A DNA stretch of 64,000 bases, taken from positions 375,765 through 439,764 of the forward strand of contig NZ_RZNJ01000001.1 of the NCBI RefSeq assembly GCF_003994485.1. The letters are read 5' to 3'. Made by a program: the position numbers and the translations under genes. Within the stretch, counting starts at the first letter, position 1; each line of letters opens with the position of its first letter. Origin of the DNA: Arsenicitalea aurantiaca (GTDB lineage Bacteria > Pseudomonadota > Alphaproteobacteria > Rhizobiales > Devosiaceae). Of the stretch, positions 1-8,475 are shown in pieces. The notes under the pieces are model-generated. The model searched no databases, was not told where the DNA came from, and saw only the letters and a list, made by a program, of their open reading frames with translations.

Positions 1-635
1 TCGCGCCGGAGCGGAATGCGGTTGGTGATGTTGTGGGTGTAGGCGGCCTCCGACATCGCGTCGTGGAACCGGGTGCGGATGACGCCGGGCGCAATGACGT
101 TGACGCGGATGCCTTCGGCGGCATGGTCGAAGGCGAGCGCCTTGGCGAGCGGGATCAGGGCGCCCTTCACCGTCTGATAGGCCGGCGTCCCCGGACACCC
201 GCGCAGGCCGGCGACCGATGAGACGAGCAGGACGGCCCCACCTTCGCGCTTGAGGTAGGGATGTGCGGCGCGGAAGAGGTGGAACACCGGGTGGACGTGC
301 ACTTTGAACGCGTCCATCCAGGCGTCGGTGGAAATATCGGTGACCTTCCCGGGGACGGGGCCGCCGGCTGAATGCACGAGGATGTCGAGGCGGCCACGGC
401 GGCTGCCGATGCCTTCGACGAGCGCCGTGGCGGCAGCCGGATCGCCGACGTCGCCGAGGGCGATCTCGACGCGTTTCGGTCCGAAATCGGCAAGGAGCTG
501 ACGGGCTTCGTCGGTCTCGCTCCGCCCGTTGATCACGACGTCGGCGCCGCCCGCCAGAAGATGCCGGGCAATGGCAAGGCCGATACCGCGCGTGCCGCCG
601 GTGACGAGGGCGAGCTTGTTGGTGATGTCATACAT
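1..635 (-). CDS. SDR family NAD(P)-dependent oxidoreductase, C-terminus cut by window edge
   Basis: A classical short-chain dehydrogenase/reductase whose C-terminal part lies beyond the left edge. The visible 211 residues start at an ATG at 635 (MYDITNKLALVTGG). They carry the cofactor-binding TGGTRGIG motif at about residues 12-19, an NNAG-like HSAGG near 90, the catalytic serine in VSSVAG near 140 and the YQTVK (YxxxK) pair near 153, followed by the usual NVIAPGVIRT segment. It is therefore expected to be an active cytoplasmic dehydrogenase, probably acting on a hydroxy acid, sugar acid or acyl substrate. It lies 53 bp after the TRAP permease gene on the same strand, so it is probably the enzyme gene of that uptake operon. 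Its substrate cannot be read from the sequence. Confidence 0.93.
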   Translation of the reverse strand, partial: MYDITNKLALVTGGTRGIGLAIARHLLAGGADVVINGRSETDEARQLLADFGPKRVEIALGDVGDPAAATALVEGIGSRRGRLDILVHSAGGPVPGKVTDISTDAWMDAFKVHVHPVFHLFRAAHPYLKREGGAVLLVSSVAGLRGCPGTPAYQTVKGALIPLAKALAFDHAAEGIRVNVIAPGVIRTRFHDAMSEAAYTHNITNRIPLRR

Positions 636-642
636 TGAAGGA

Positions 643-654
643 CCTATCGATAGG
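643..654. repeat. Perfect 12-bp palindrome in front of the SDR gene
   Basis: The sequence CCTATCGATAGG is a perfect palindrome that sits 8 bp upstream of the SDR start codon, in the gap after the TRAP large permease. It could be a small operator or a weak RNA hairpin covering the ribosome binding region. It could also be chance, since only one copy was noticed. Confidence 0.4.
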
Positions 655-688
655 TGCGCCGCGGCGCTGTTGGAGGATTGGCGGGCCG

Positions 689-1984
689 TCAGCCGAACAC
701 GGCATTGGGGATGGCGCTCGCAAGCGCCGGGAAGAAGATCACCGCGAGAAGGACGAGGATTTCTGCGCCGATGAAGGGCCAGGCATATCGGACCGTCTCG
801 CGATAGGGACAGCGCGCGATGCTCGTCGCCACAAAGAGCAGCACCGCAACCGGAGGGGTGGTAGAGCCGATCTGGGTGGCCATGACCAGCGCCACGCCGA
901 GGTGGAAGGGATCGATGCCGAAGGTCGAGCCGATATGGACCGCGATCGGAACCGTGATGATCAGCACCGCCATGGAATCGACGAACATGGTGAGGACCAG
1001 CATGGTCGTCACGAGCAACAGGAAGACGAGCATCGGCTCCTGGGTCAGCCCCAGAATGCTGGCGAGCACGATCTGGTTGAAGTTGAGGTAGGCCAAAAGC
1101 CAGCCGAAGCCCCCTGCAATGCCGATGATGCCCGAGACCATGCAGGTGGTCATCGCTGCGGCAAGAAAGATGCGCGGCAGATCCTTGAGGCGGATCGTGC
1201 GGTAGATGAAGAACGAGATAAGGAACGAGTAGACGCAGGCGACCACGCCGGCCTCGGTGGCGGTAAAGACGCCGCCCAGAATGCCGCCGACGATGATGAG
1301 CGGGGCGAGCAGCGCTGCCCAGACGTCGAAGAGTGCCCTGAGGGCGCGACGGAGGTCAAAACGCTCGCCGCTCTTTTGCAGTGCCGGGTGCGCGACCGGA
1401 TTGAAAGACTGGATGAAAACGACGCTCATCAGCGCCAGCCCGACGAGGATGCCGGGGATGATGCCGCCGAGGAAAAGTCCGCCGATCGAGACATTGGCGA
1501 GCGCGCCATAGACGATCATGGTCATGGAGGGCGGGATGATGGCGCCGATCGTGCCGCTGGTCGCGGTGATCGCCGCGGCGTAGCCGGCAGGATAGCCCTT
1601 TTCCTTCATCGCCGGGATCAGCACTGAACCGATGGCCGATGTATCGGCAGTCGAGGAGCCGGAGACGCCCGAAAACACCATGCTCGCAACGATATTGGCC
1701 TGCGCGAGGCCGCCGCGCAGATGTCCCACCACGGTGCTGGCGAACCCGACGAGGCGGCTGCTGATGCCGCCGCGCGACATGAGTTCGCCCGCGAGGATGA
1801 AATAGGGCAGGGCGAGCAGGCTGAACGAATCCAGCGTCGAGAACATCTTCTGGGGGTAGAGCGGCAGGACGAGGTCGGGCACCAGCATGATGCCGGCGAG
1901 CCCGACAAGGCCGAGCGCGAGGATGACCGGCACGCCCACGAAGATCATCGCGAGCAGGGCGACGAAGAGCAGCACGAGCATCAT
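689..1984 (-). CDS. TRAP transporter large permease (DctM family)
   Basis: The 431-residue large membrane subunit of a tripartite ATP-independent periplasmic transporter, which moves an organic acid or similar solute inward using the sodium or proton gradient. The N-terminus (MMLVLLFVALLAMIFVGVPV) and the alternation of long hydrophobic segments are typical of the 12-TM DctM fold. The conserved LFILAGELM-like helix appears as LPYFILAGELM and the IPPSMTMIVYG segment is present. The length matches the family. The start overlaps the stop of the small permease by four bases (ATGA), so the two are translationally coupled. Order on the minus strand is binding protein, small permease, large permease, SDR. 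The substrate is unknown. Confidence 0.96.
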   Translation of the reverse strand: MMLVLLFVALLAMIFVGVPVILALGLVGLAGIMLVPDLVLPLYPQKMFSTLDSFSLLALPYFILAGELMSRGGISSRLVGFASTVVGHLRGGLAQANIVASMVFSGVSGSSTADTSAIGSVLIPAMKEKGYPAGYAAAITATSGTIGAIIPPSMTMIVYGALANVSIGGLFLGGIIPGILVGLALMSVVFIQSFNPVAHPALQKSGERFDLRRALRALFDVWAALLAPLIIVGGILGGVFTATEAGVVACVYSFLISFFIYRTIRLKDLPRIFLAAAMTTCMVSGIIGIAGGFGWLLAYLNFNQIVLASILGLTQEPMLVFLLLVTTMLVLTMFVDSMAVLIITVPIAVHIGSTFGIDPFHLGVALVMATQIGSTTPPVAVLLFVATSIARCPYRETVRYAWPFIGAEILVLLAVIFFPALASAIPNAVFG

Positions 1985-2484
1985 GGCGTCACCTGGCCCG
2001 AATACTCGTCGCTTTCCGGCGGCAGACCACGCAGATTATCGACGATGCGGCGAAGGCCGATGAGCAGCATGTAGCCGGCGCCGATAAGGATGCCGCCATA
2101 GGCATAGGGCATGGGCAGGCGCATGCCCGGGCTGCGCTGGAAGTTGAGGAACTGCATGAGCTGGCCGAGCCCGATGAGCAGCGCAAGCGCGAGCGCACAC
2201 CAGAGCAGGTCGATGACGAACTGGAAGATGCGCTTGCCTCTGGCCGACAGGCCGCCCGCCAGCGTCTCCATGCCGATATGCATGCCGCGCCGATAGGCCA
2301 CCGGAATGCCCAGGAACACGAGCCAGACATGGCCGTAGCGCTGGAATTCCTCGCTCCAGCTCAGCGACAGATTGAGCACGTAGCGGTTGAACACCTGGGC
2401 CGTGCCGACCAGGACGATTGCCAGGAAGCACGCGAACACCAGAAACTCGATCGATCGATCGAGCAGGCGGAAGGCCCGTCTCAT
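1981..2484 (-). CDS. TRAP transporter small permease (DctQ family)
   Basis: The 167-residue small membrane subunit of the TRAP system, with four predicted membrane helices. The segment QVFNRYVLNLSLSWSEEFQRY carries the family-typical F-R-Y-V and W-x-E-E pattern between helices 1 and 2. The start chosen is the ATG at 2484 (MRRAFRLLDRS), because AGGAGG lies at the right distance upstream. A longer in-frame reading from 2517 would run into the intercistronic hairpin and is rejected. It overlaps the large permease by four bases. Confidence 0.93.
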   Translation of the reverse strand: MRRAFRLLDRSIEFLVFACFLAIVLVGTAQVFNRYVLNLSLSWSEEFQRYGHVWLVFLGIPVAYRRGMHIGMETLAGGLSARGKRIFQFVIDLLWCALALALLIGLGQLMQFLNFQRSPGMRLPMPYAYGGILIGAGYMLLIGLRRIVDNLRGLPPESDEYSGQVTP

Positions 2485-2501
2485 GATGATCCTCCTCGGG
2501 G

Positions 2502-2530
2502 CAGGGAAGGCGGCCATACCGCCTTCCCTG
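2502..2530 (-). promoter_or_regulatory. Intercistronic hairpin after TRAP binding-protein gene
   Basis: A perfect 12-bp inverted repeat (arms 2502-2513 and 2519-2530, loop CCATA) lies directly between the binding-protein stop and the small-permease ribosome binding site. There is no run of T after it on the transcribed strand. It is more likely an mRNA-stabilising or partial attenuating hairpin that keeps binding protein above permease than a full terminator. Confidence 0.7.
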
Positions 2531-2537
2531 GAGCGGT

Positions 2538-3524
2538 CTAGTTCGCGGCGGCGCGGATCTGCTCGAGCAGATCGGTCGCGCCGGCGTCCGCAGCCAGCTC
2601 GTCCTGAAGGGGAATGGCCGCTTCGGCGAAGCGCGTCGTGTCCACCTCGGTGATGGTCATGCCCTCATCGATCAGGAGCTGCAGTGCCTGCTGCTCACGG
2701 CCCGGTGCGAGCGCGCGCGACACCTCGATCGCGAAGTCCGCCGCTTCCTGCAGCAACTCCTGCTGCTCGGCGCTGAGCTGGTTCCAGAGCGGGAGCGAAT
2801 AGGTCATCACCGTGGGGCCGAAGAGATGACGCGTCAGGGCCACGGAGTCGGTCACCTCGAAGAGATTGGACGAATAAACCATCGAAGCGGCATGCTCGAA
2901 GCCGTCGAGCACCCCGGTCTGAAGGGCCGTGTAGACCTCCCCAAAGGCCATCGGCGTAGCATTTGCGCCCATTGCATTGAGGGCGGCCACGTAGATCGGC
3001 GACTGGATGGTGCGCAGCTTCAGCCCGGCGATGTCATCGGGGGATTCGACCGTGCGCCCGCGCGTCACGACGTTGCGGTAGCCCCAGCTGAAACCCCAGC
3101 CAAGCACCTTGAAGCCCGCCTGCTCGAACTCGGCCGCAAGCACGTCGCCGACCTCGCCATCGAGCGCGGCGCCGACATGCTCGTAATCTTCCCACATGAA
3201 GGGCAGGTCGAGCACGCCGACGCGCGGCAGGAACGAGTTGAAGAGGGCCGTGCCCCCGATATGCATGGTGGCCCCGGAGCCGAGCTGCAGGGCCTGGATC
3301 ACGTCCTGGTCGCTGCCGATTTCGCTCGAGCCATAGATGCCGACTTCGAGGTCGTCGGTGCGGCTTTCCACATATTGCTTGAAGAGCCAGGCGGTGGCGC
3401 CATTGTCGTTTTCGAGATCAGCGACCGACGAGAAGCCGAACCGGATCAGGTTCGCATCCTGCGCCAGAACAGGCGCGGCTGTGACAGTGGCGGCAAGGCC
3501 GGCGATCATGAGAGCTTTCAGCAT
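2538..3524 (-). CDS. TRAP transporter substrate-binding protein (DctP family)
   Basis: The 328-residue periplasmic binding protein of the first TRAP system. A Sec signal peptide (MLKALMIAGLAATVTAAPVLAQ) ends in a clear AxA-Q cleavage site near residue 22. The body has the DctP pattern, including DIAGLKLRTIQSP, whose arginine is the family's carboxylate ligand, and FGEVYTALQTGVLDG. This makes a carboxylate substrate likely. AGGAGGAGGAG precedes the ATG. The gene is first of a four-gene minus-strand operon with both permeases and the SDR. Confidence 0.96.
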   Translation of the reverse strand: MLKALMIAGLAATVTAAPVLAQDANLIRFGFSSVADLENDNGATAWLFKQYVESRTDDLEVGIYGSSEIGSDQDVIQALQLGSGATMHIGGTALFNSFLPRVGVLDLPFMWEDYEHVGAALDGEVGDVLAAEFEQAGFKVLGWGFSWGYRNVVTRGRTVESPDDIAGLKLRTIQSPIYVAALNAMGANATPMAFGEVYTALQTGVLDGFEHAASMVYSSNLFEVTDSVALTRHLFGPTVMTYSLPLWNQLSAEQQELLQEAADFAIEVSRALAPGREQQALQLLIDEGMTITEVDTTRFAEAAIPLQDELAADAGATDLLEQIRAAAN

Positions 3525-3542
3525 TTGGGTCTCCTCCTCCTT

Positions 3543-3582
3543 ATGCTGCTCTTTATGTCATACAATATACATTTGCTGTCAA
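3543..3582 (-). promoter_or_regulatory. Likely promoter region of the first TRAP operon
   Basis: Upstream of the binding-protein gene the minus strand has a consensus TTGACA (complement of 3577-3582). It is followed by an A+T-rich stretch containing the loose inverted pattern ATGT-N10-ACAT, and the start codon lies 52 bp downstream. The -35 element is convincing. The -10 element is not clear: GACATA at 17-bp spacing is the best fit. No cognate regulator gene lies next to it inside the window. Confidence 0.45.
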
Positions 3583-3614
3583 CGCCGTCCATGTTCCGTG
3601 CCCCCAGATGAAAG

Positions 3615-3636
3615 CGCCCGGGACAGGGCCCGGGCG
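3615..3636 (-). terminator. Probable terminator after the dipeptide-type permease gene
   Basis: An 8-bp GC-only stem (arms 3615-3622 and 3629-3636) lies 30 bp past the stop of the DppC-like gene. On the minus strand it is followed by a short CTTTC, so it could act as a weak intrinsic terminator separating this operon from the TRAP operon downstream. Confidence 0.5.
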
Positions 3637-3665
3637 TGGAGGTGGATAGATGGGGCGGCGCAATC

Positions 3666-4547
3666 TCAGTCGCCTTCTCCATGCGGGTTCAGCGTGTCGT
3701 TGAGCCCATCGCCCAGAAGGTTGAAGCCAAGCACGATCGCGATGATGGCGAGGCCCGGCCAGACCGCCATCCAAGGTGCTTCGGTGAGGAATTGCCGGGC
3801 GATATCGAGCATGCTGCCCCAGGATGGTGCAGGCGGGCGTTGTCCGAGGCCGAGAAAGGCGAGGCTCGCCTCGGCAAGCACGGCAACAGCCATGGTGATG
3901 GTCGCCTGCACGACGACGGGGGCGAGAATGTTCGGCAGGATGTGCGAAGCGATGATGCTGCGGTCACGCACGCCAAGGGCACGGACGGCCGTCACATAGT
4001 CCTCGTTCTTGATCGACAGCACCTGCCCGCGGGTGAGGCGAATGAAGATGGGCATGGCCGAAACACCGATGGCGATCATCGCGTTTTCGAGGCTCGGGCC
4101 GAGAAAGGCTGCAAGGGCGATCGCCAGGACGAGGAAGGGCACGGCAAGCAGCGCATCTGTGAAGCGCGAGATCACCATGTCGAGCACGCCGCCGAAATAG
4201 CCTGCGATCAGCCCGAGCGGCAGCCCCAGGGCAATGGCGATGGTGACGGCGATCAGGCCCGCGGCGAGCGAGGCGCGCGCGCCGAAGATGACCCGCGAAA
4301 GCACATCTCTTCCCAGATCGTCGGTGCCGAACCAATGCAAGGCTGACGGCGCCTGCCGGATAGAGAGCCAGTCCGAGACATTGGGATCGTAGGGGGCAAG
4401 CCAAGGCGCGAAGATGGCGACGAGCGAGAAGAAGACGACGATGCAAAGCCCGATCATCGTGCTCGGATGGCCAAGCGCGCGGCGCAGCGCGGAAGGCCGG
4501 TTTCCGCCACGCGGGGCGGCGAGTGGGGTGGCGGTCGCGTCGCTCAT
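3666..4547 (-). CDS. Dipeptide/glutathione-type ABC transporter permease (DppC/GsiD-like)
   Basis: The second inner-membrane permease (293 residues) of a peptide-type ABC importer. After a polar N-terminus (MSDATATPLAAPRGG) comes the OppC_N helix (MIGLCIVVFFSLVAIFAPWLAPYDP). The DDLGRDVLSRVIFGARASL signature and the EAA loop, here around VTAVRALGVRDRSIIASHILPN, follow in order. The start is the ATG at 4547, which overlaps the DppB-like stop by four bases. Partners are the DppB-like permease, the binding protein at 5552-7051 and, across the ROK gene, the fused ATPase at 10830-12470. Confidence 0.95.
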   Translation of the reverse strand: MSDATATPLAAPRGGNRPSALRRALGHPSTMIGLCIVVFFSLVAIFAPWLAPYDPNVSDWLSIRQAPSALHWFGTDDLGRDVLSRVIFGARASLAAGLIAVTIAIALGLPLGLIAGYFGGVLDMVISRFTDALLAVPFLVLAIALAAFLGPSLENAMIAIGVSAMPIFIRLTRGQVLSIKNEDYVTAVRALGVRDRSIIASHILPNILAPVVVQATITMAVAVLAEASLAFLGLGQRPPAPSWGSMLDIARQFLTEAPWMAVWPGLAIIAIVLGFNLLGDGLNDTLNPHGEGD

Positions 4548-5485
4548 GAGCGCAGCCTTGGGCTTAAGATCACATAGGCGATGTCGGCGATGAGACTCAG
4601 CAGGATGAAGATGGCCGCCGAGACCAGCACTACCGCCTGCACGACCGCATAGTCGCGGCTGAAGACGCCATCGACGATCATCTTGCCGAAGCCGGGAATG
4701 CCGAATACCTGCTCGGTCAGGACTGCCCCCGACAGCAGTTCGCCAAGATGGAGCGTGCTGGTGGTCACGACCGGGATCAGCCCGTTGCGAAGGGCGTGGC
4801 GGGTAACGACGATCCGCTCTTTCAGCCCCTTGGCCCGCGCGGTGCGGACATAGTCCTGCCGGAGCACCGCGATCATCGAGCTGCGGGTGTGACGCATGAC
4901 GATCGCGGCTGCGGCAGTGCCGAGCACGAGGCTCGGCATGAGCGTATAGCGCAGATTGTCGATGGGGGACTGGAAGAAGCCGACATAGCCGCCGCTCGGC
5001 AGCCACCCGAGCGAGACTGCAAAGAGGAGGATCAGCATGATGCCGAGCCAGAAGCTCGGTATCGAGAGGCCACCGAGGCCGATGGTCGAGACCATCCAGT
5101 CGACCGGGGTGCCGCGCTTGATGGCAGCGAACACGCCCGCGGGAATGCCGATGAGGAGTGCGATCAGCATGGCCTGGAAGGCCAGCTGCATGGTGACCGG
5201 CAGACGCTGGAGGATGGTCTCGCCGATCGGCAGTCTTGTACGGATGGAGGTGCCGAAATCGCCCTGGACGATGCCACCGAGCCATCGGACGTATTGCACG
5301 GGGACCGGCTGGTCGAGCCCGTATTTGACCCGGATGGCCTCGACGATCTCGGGGCTCGGCTCCTGGCCGGCGAGGGCCAGCGCGGGGTCCCCCGGCAGCA
5401 GCTTGAGGAGCCCGAAGACAAGGATCGAGACCAGAAAGAGCGTCGGGACCGCGACCAGCAAACGCCGCAGGATGAAGGAGAGCAT
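4544..5485 (-). CDS. Dipeptide/glutathione-type ABC transporter permease (DppB/GsiC-like)
   Basis: The first permease (313 residues) of the peptide-type importer. It begins MLSFILRRLLVAVPTLFLVS, the usual N-terminal helix of DppB/GsiC proteins, and contains the LPGDPA motif after helix 1, typical of the family. The EAA loop lies around YVRTARAKGLKERIVVTRHALRN. It overlaps the DppC-like gene by four bases and follows the binding-protein gene after a GC hairpin. It is a member of the same operon as both. Confidence 0.95.
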   Translation of the reverse strand: MLSFILRRLLVAVPTLFLVSILVFGLLKLLPGDPALALAGQEPSPEIVEAIRVKYGLDQPVPVQYVRWLGGIVQGDFGTSIRTRLPIGETILQRLPVTMQLAFQAMLIALLIGIPAGVFAAIKRGTPVDWMVSTIGLGGLSIPSFWLGIMLILLFAVSLGWLPSGGYVGFFQSPIDNLRYTLMPSLVLGTAAAAIVMRHTRSSMIAVLRQDYVRTARAKGLKERIVVTRHALRNGLIPVVTTSTLHLGELLSGAVLTEQVFGIPGFGKMIVDGVFSRDYAVVQAVVLVSAAIFILLSLIADIAYVILSPRLRS

Positions 5486-5516
5486 GGCGATCGCACCTCG
5501 GTCTTCGGGGAGGTGC

Positions 5517-5541
5517 CGCGCCCGGCAGGGGGCCGGGCGCG
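5517..5541 (-). promoter_or_regulatory. Intercistronic hairpin after peptide-type binding-protein gene
   Basis: A perfect 10-bp inverted repeat (arms 5517-5526 and 5532-5541, loop AGGGG) lies just after the binding-protein stop at 5552 and before the DppB-like gene. No T run follows on the minus strand. It has the same placement as the hairpins at 2502, 36156, 48137 and 53188. Confidence 0.7.
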
Positions 5542-5551
5542 ACGGGTCGGA

Positions 5552-7051
5552 TTACTCGACGGGGCGGAGGCCCGTCACCCGGAGCAGGCCATCGGGGTAG
5601 ATCTCGATCCCCTCGACATTGGCCTGGGCGCCATAGAACCAGGTCGGGTGGTAGAGCGGGATGGTCGGCCGATCGTTGAGGTAAATCCCTGCCGCCTCTT
5701 CATAAAGCGCCTTGCGGGCGTCGAGGTCGAGCTCGCTGCGGGCCGAGATCAGCACTTCGTCGAGCTCTGGGGAGGAATAGCCGTTGAGGTTCTGGCTGCC
5801 GCCCGTTCCGAAGAAGGTGTAGAGCGTCGGATCCGGATCGGCGCGGCCGCTCCAATTGCCGATATAGAGCTCGAAATTGCCCGCCAGATAGCGCTCGATT
5901 GCCGAGGAGGTCTCGAGCGGCAGCAGGTTGACGGTGAAGCCCGCCTCCTGCAGCAGCGACTGGATGATCTGGGCGACGCGGCCGTCGGTCAGCGAGTTCT
6001 CGTAGGTGATCTCGATGGTCGGGCTGGCGACGCCCGAGGCTTCGATCAGGGCGCGGGCGGCCTCGACGTCCCGCTCCGGGATCGGATGGCTCGCGCTGTG
6101 GAAGGCGCTCGAGGGCGGGATCATCTGGTTGGTGGGGATGAACTCGCCGTTGAAGGCCACCTGATTGATGACGTTGCGGTCGAGCGCCAGTTCCACCGCC
6201 TCGCGCAGTTCGGGGCTGTCCGCGAGGATGCCGCCGGCTTCGCCGACATTGATGAACAGGTGCGAAACCGCGAGGCCCGGGGCGGTGTGCAGCTCGAGCT
6301 GGGCGTTCGAGCGGACGGTCTCGAGGTCGGTCGGCGCGATGCGCTCGGCGACGTCGAGATCGCCGGCCTGCAGGCGCGAGAGGCGGACGGTGGAGTCCGG
6401 AATGATCTGGTATTCGATCCCTTCATAGCCGATTTCGTCGGCATTCCAGTAGCCGTCGAACTTTTCGAGGCGGATGAAGTCGCGGGCGCTGCGCTCGACG
6501 AACTGGTAGGGGCCCGAGCAGACCGGGGCGGCGCCGAACTCACCGCCTTCGGCGGCAGCGGTAGGCGAAACCATCATGCCGGCGCGGTCGGTCAGGACCG
6601 AGAGCAGCGGCGCAAAGGGTTGTTCGAGCTTGAAAATCACCGTCTGGGCATCGACCACTTCGACATCGACGATGGGGGAGAGCTCGGAGCGGCGACGGGA
6701 ATCCTCGAGCGTCTGCATGCGCTCGATATTGGCCGCGACGGCCTCGGCATCGAAGGGCGTGCCGTCGTGGAAGGTGACGCCTTCGCGCAGGGTCAGTGTC
6801 AGTTCGGTGTTGGCGTCGTTCCAGCTCCACTCGGTGGCCAGCTGGGGGACAATTTCGAGATTTGCGTTGATATCCACGAGCTTATCGCAGAGGGCATCGA
6901 ACACGATGCGTCCCGAATAGGTGCCGCCAACCGCCGGGTCCAGCGTGTCCGGGTCGTCCTGAAGCGCGACGCTCAGGGTCTGTGCGCTTGCCGATGTCAT
7001 GGTCAGGGCAAGAACCCCTGCCAGCACCGCCATCCTCGTTCCAGCCGTCAT
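5552..7051 (-). CDS. ABC transporter substrate-binding protein, family 5 (DppA/GsiB-like)
   Basis: The periplasmic binding protein (499 residues) of the peptide-type importer. The start taken is the ATG at 7051 (MTAGTRMAVLAGVLALTMTS) with GAGAGGGA upstream. It opens a signal peptide cleaved near SASAQ. A longer reading would add about 60 residues in front of the signal peptide and is rejected. The SBP_bac_5 features are clear: LTLREGVTFHDGTPFDAEAV near residue 80 and the ...NLNGYSSPELD segment near 430. Family members bind peptides, glutathione, nickel or oligosaccharides. Context (gamma-glutamyltransferase, NagB-like deaminase) favours a small gamma-glutamyl or amino-sugar compound, but this is inference. 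Confidence 0.94.
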   Translation of the reverse strand: MTAGTRMAVLAGVLALTMTSASAQTLSVALQDDPDTLDPAVGGTYSGRIVFDALCDKLVDINANLEIVPQLATEWSWNDANTELTLTLREGVTFHDGTPFDAEAVAANIERMQTLEDSRRRSELSPIVDVEVVDAQTVIFKLEQPFAPLLSVLTDRAGMMVSPTAAAEGGEFGAAPVCSGPYQFVERSARDFIRLEKFDGYWNADEIGYEGIEYQIIPDSTVRLSRLQAGDLDVAERIAPTDLETVRSNAQLELHTAPGLAVSHLFINVGEAGGILADSPELREAVELALDRNVINQVAFNGEFIPTNQMIPPSSAFHSASHPIPERDVEAARALIEASGVASPTIEITYENSLTDGRVAQIIQSLLQEAGFTVNLLPLETSSAIERYLAGNFELYIGNWSGRADPDPTLYTFFGTGGSQNLNGYSSPELDEVLISARSELDLDARKALYEEAAGIYLNDRPTIPLYHPTWFYGAQANVEGIEIYPDGLLRVTGLRPVE

Positions 7052-7266
7052 ATCGTTTCCCTCTCTAGCGGGGCGCACCATGCGCCGTGTGTCCACATGA
7101 GGGGAGCCAAGCACAAAGGTTTTCGATTGTAAAGTTGCCGAACCAATGAATCTCATCGGGCGTAAAACTTCACCGAAACGAGTACAAATTACAGCGTCCT
7201 GCGCTTGACCGGCGAGAAAATTTCGGGACATTTGTTCGACGAATTGACTAATAGGCCGTCGCTTTC
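7052..7266. promoter_or_regulatory. Divergent control region between binding-protein and ROK genes
   Basis: This 215-bp A+T-richer gap must hold the promoters of both arms of the split importer locus. On the plus strand CTTGAC (7204-7209) is a plausible -35 for the ROK gene, with a poor -10. No obvious inverted repeat was found that could be named as the ROK operator. Confidence 0.45.
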
Positions 7267-8475
7267 ATGATCGATCTCAGCTCGCTCGCCTCCACGCGCC
7301 AGATCACCCTTCGGACGGTGATGCGCATCCTGCTCGACAGGGGGGCGGTTTCGCGCGCCGAGCTGTCACGGATGACGGGGCTCTCCAAGCAAACCATGTC
7401 GGAGGTGTTCCGCGAGCTCGAGGATGGCGGCTGGGTGCAATTGGCCGGGCGGACGCAGGGGAGCGTCGGCCGGAGCGCGGCGACCTACGAGGTCTGCGCG
7501 GACCGGGCGCTGGTGTTCGGCGCCGATGTGGGCGGGACCAAGATCCATGCAGCCCTTGCGGACATGCACGGGATCGTCCTGACCGAGCTCATCGAGCCGA
7601 CCGACCTCAGGGGCGGGGAGCATGTGGTGGGCCAGCTCGCGCGGATGAGCGGGGCGCTGGCGGATGCCATCGGGCTGCCGGCCGAACGGATCCTTGCGGG
7701 CACCGTCGGGATCCCCGGCGCCTATGATCCGCGCTCGCGGCAATTGTTCATGGTGCCCAACATCGAAGGGCTCGAGGGCACGCCGCTGGTCGACCGGCTC
7801 GAGGCGCTGGTCGGGTTCGACGTGCAGGTGGGCAATGACGTCAACATGGCCGCCAAGGGCGAGCAATGGCTGGGCGAGGGCAAGGACGTCGATAATTTCG
7901 TCTTCATCGCGGTGGGGACGGGGATCGGCATGGGGATCATCTCGGAGCGGCGGGTGCTGCGCGGGGCGCGCGGGGCGGCCGGCGAGATCTCGACCCTGCC
8001 GATCGGCTCGGACCCCTTTGACGGACGATCGCTGCGGGCCGGCGCGCTCGAGACGGCGATCGGCAGTGCAGGCATTCGCGGGCGCTATGAAGGGTCGGGC
8101 GGGGAGACGGGGCTCACCGTGAGGGAGATCTTCGATCGGATCGGGAGGGGCGACGCCATCGCCATCGCGACGCTCGACGAGGTGGCGCGCGCGCTCGCCC
8201 AGGCGATCCTCGCGGTCTCGGCGGTGATCGATCCCGAACGCGTGGTGCTGGGCGGCAGCATAGGGGCGCGGCCCGAACTGCTCGAACGGGTGCGGCATTT
8301 CCTCGACCGGTGCATGCCGAACGCGCCCCATTGCACGATCAGCGAACTGGGAAGCAAGGCGGGGCTCTACGGGACGCTGGCGACCAGTCTCGATGCGCTG
8401 CGCGAAAGCCTTTTCCAGACGCCCGGCTACGACATTCCGATGCCCGGCGCGAAGCCCCTGGAGCAGATCCCGTGA
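7267..8475 (+). CDS. ROK family transcriptional regulator (NagC/Mlc-like) lacking zinc cysteines
   Basis: A 402-residue ROK repressor-type protein. An N-terminal winged helix-turn-helix (about residues 10-70, with SRAELSRMTGLSKQTMSEVF as recognition region) is followed by a sugar-kinase-like ROK domain starting at GADVGGTKIHAAL near 84, with VAVGTGIGMGI near 215. Where NagC and Mlc have the CxCGxxGC zinc cluster, this protein reads GAAGEISTLPIGSDPFDG and then GALETAIG, with no cysteine, so the zinc site is lost. The gene is divergent from the importer operon and overlaps nagB by four bases. It therefore probably controls both arms in response to a phosphorylated amino sugar or a related ligand. 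Confidence 0.92.
   Translation: MIDLSSLASTRQITLRTVMRILLDRGAVSRAELSRMTGLSKQTMSEVFRELEDGGWVQLAGRTQGSVGRSAATYEVCADRALVFGADVGGTKIHAALADMHGIVLTELIEPTDLRGGEHVVGQLARMSGALADAIGLPAERILAGTVGIPGAYDPRSRQLFMVPNIEGLEGTPLVDRLEALVGFDVQVGNDVNMAAKGEQWLGEGKDVDNFVFIAVGTGIGMGIISERRVLRGARGAAGEISTLPIGSDPFDGRSLRAGALETAIGSAGIRGRYEGSGGETGLTVREIFDRIGRGDAIAIATLDEVARALAQAILAVSAVIDPERVVLGGSIGARPELLERVRHFLDRCMPNAPHCTISELGSKAGLYGTLATSLDALRESLFQTPGYDIPMPGAKPLEQIP

Noticed and set aside
635-1627. Long plus-strand open frame of 330 codons, rich in Asp, Glu, Arg and His
   Set aside because: It is the antisense shadow of the TRAP large permease; the charged, low-complexity composition is typical of reverse frames of hydrophobic high-GC genes.
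4748-7132. 794-codon plus-strand open frame opposite the importer genes
   Set aside because: It spans three clear minus-strand genes and shows only Glu/Asp/Arg/Gly-rich shadow composition with no recognisable domain.
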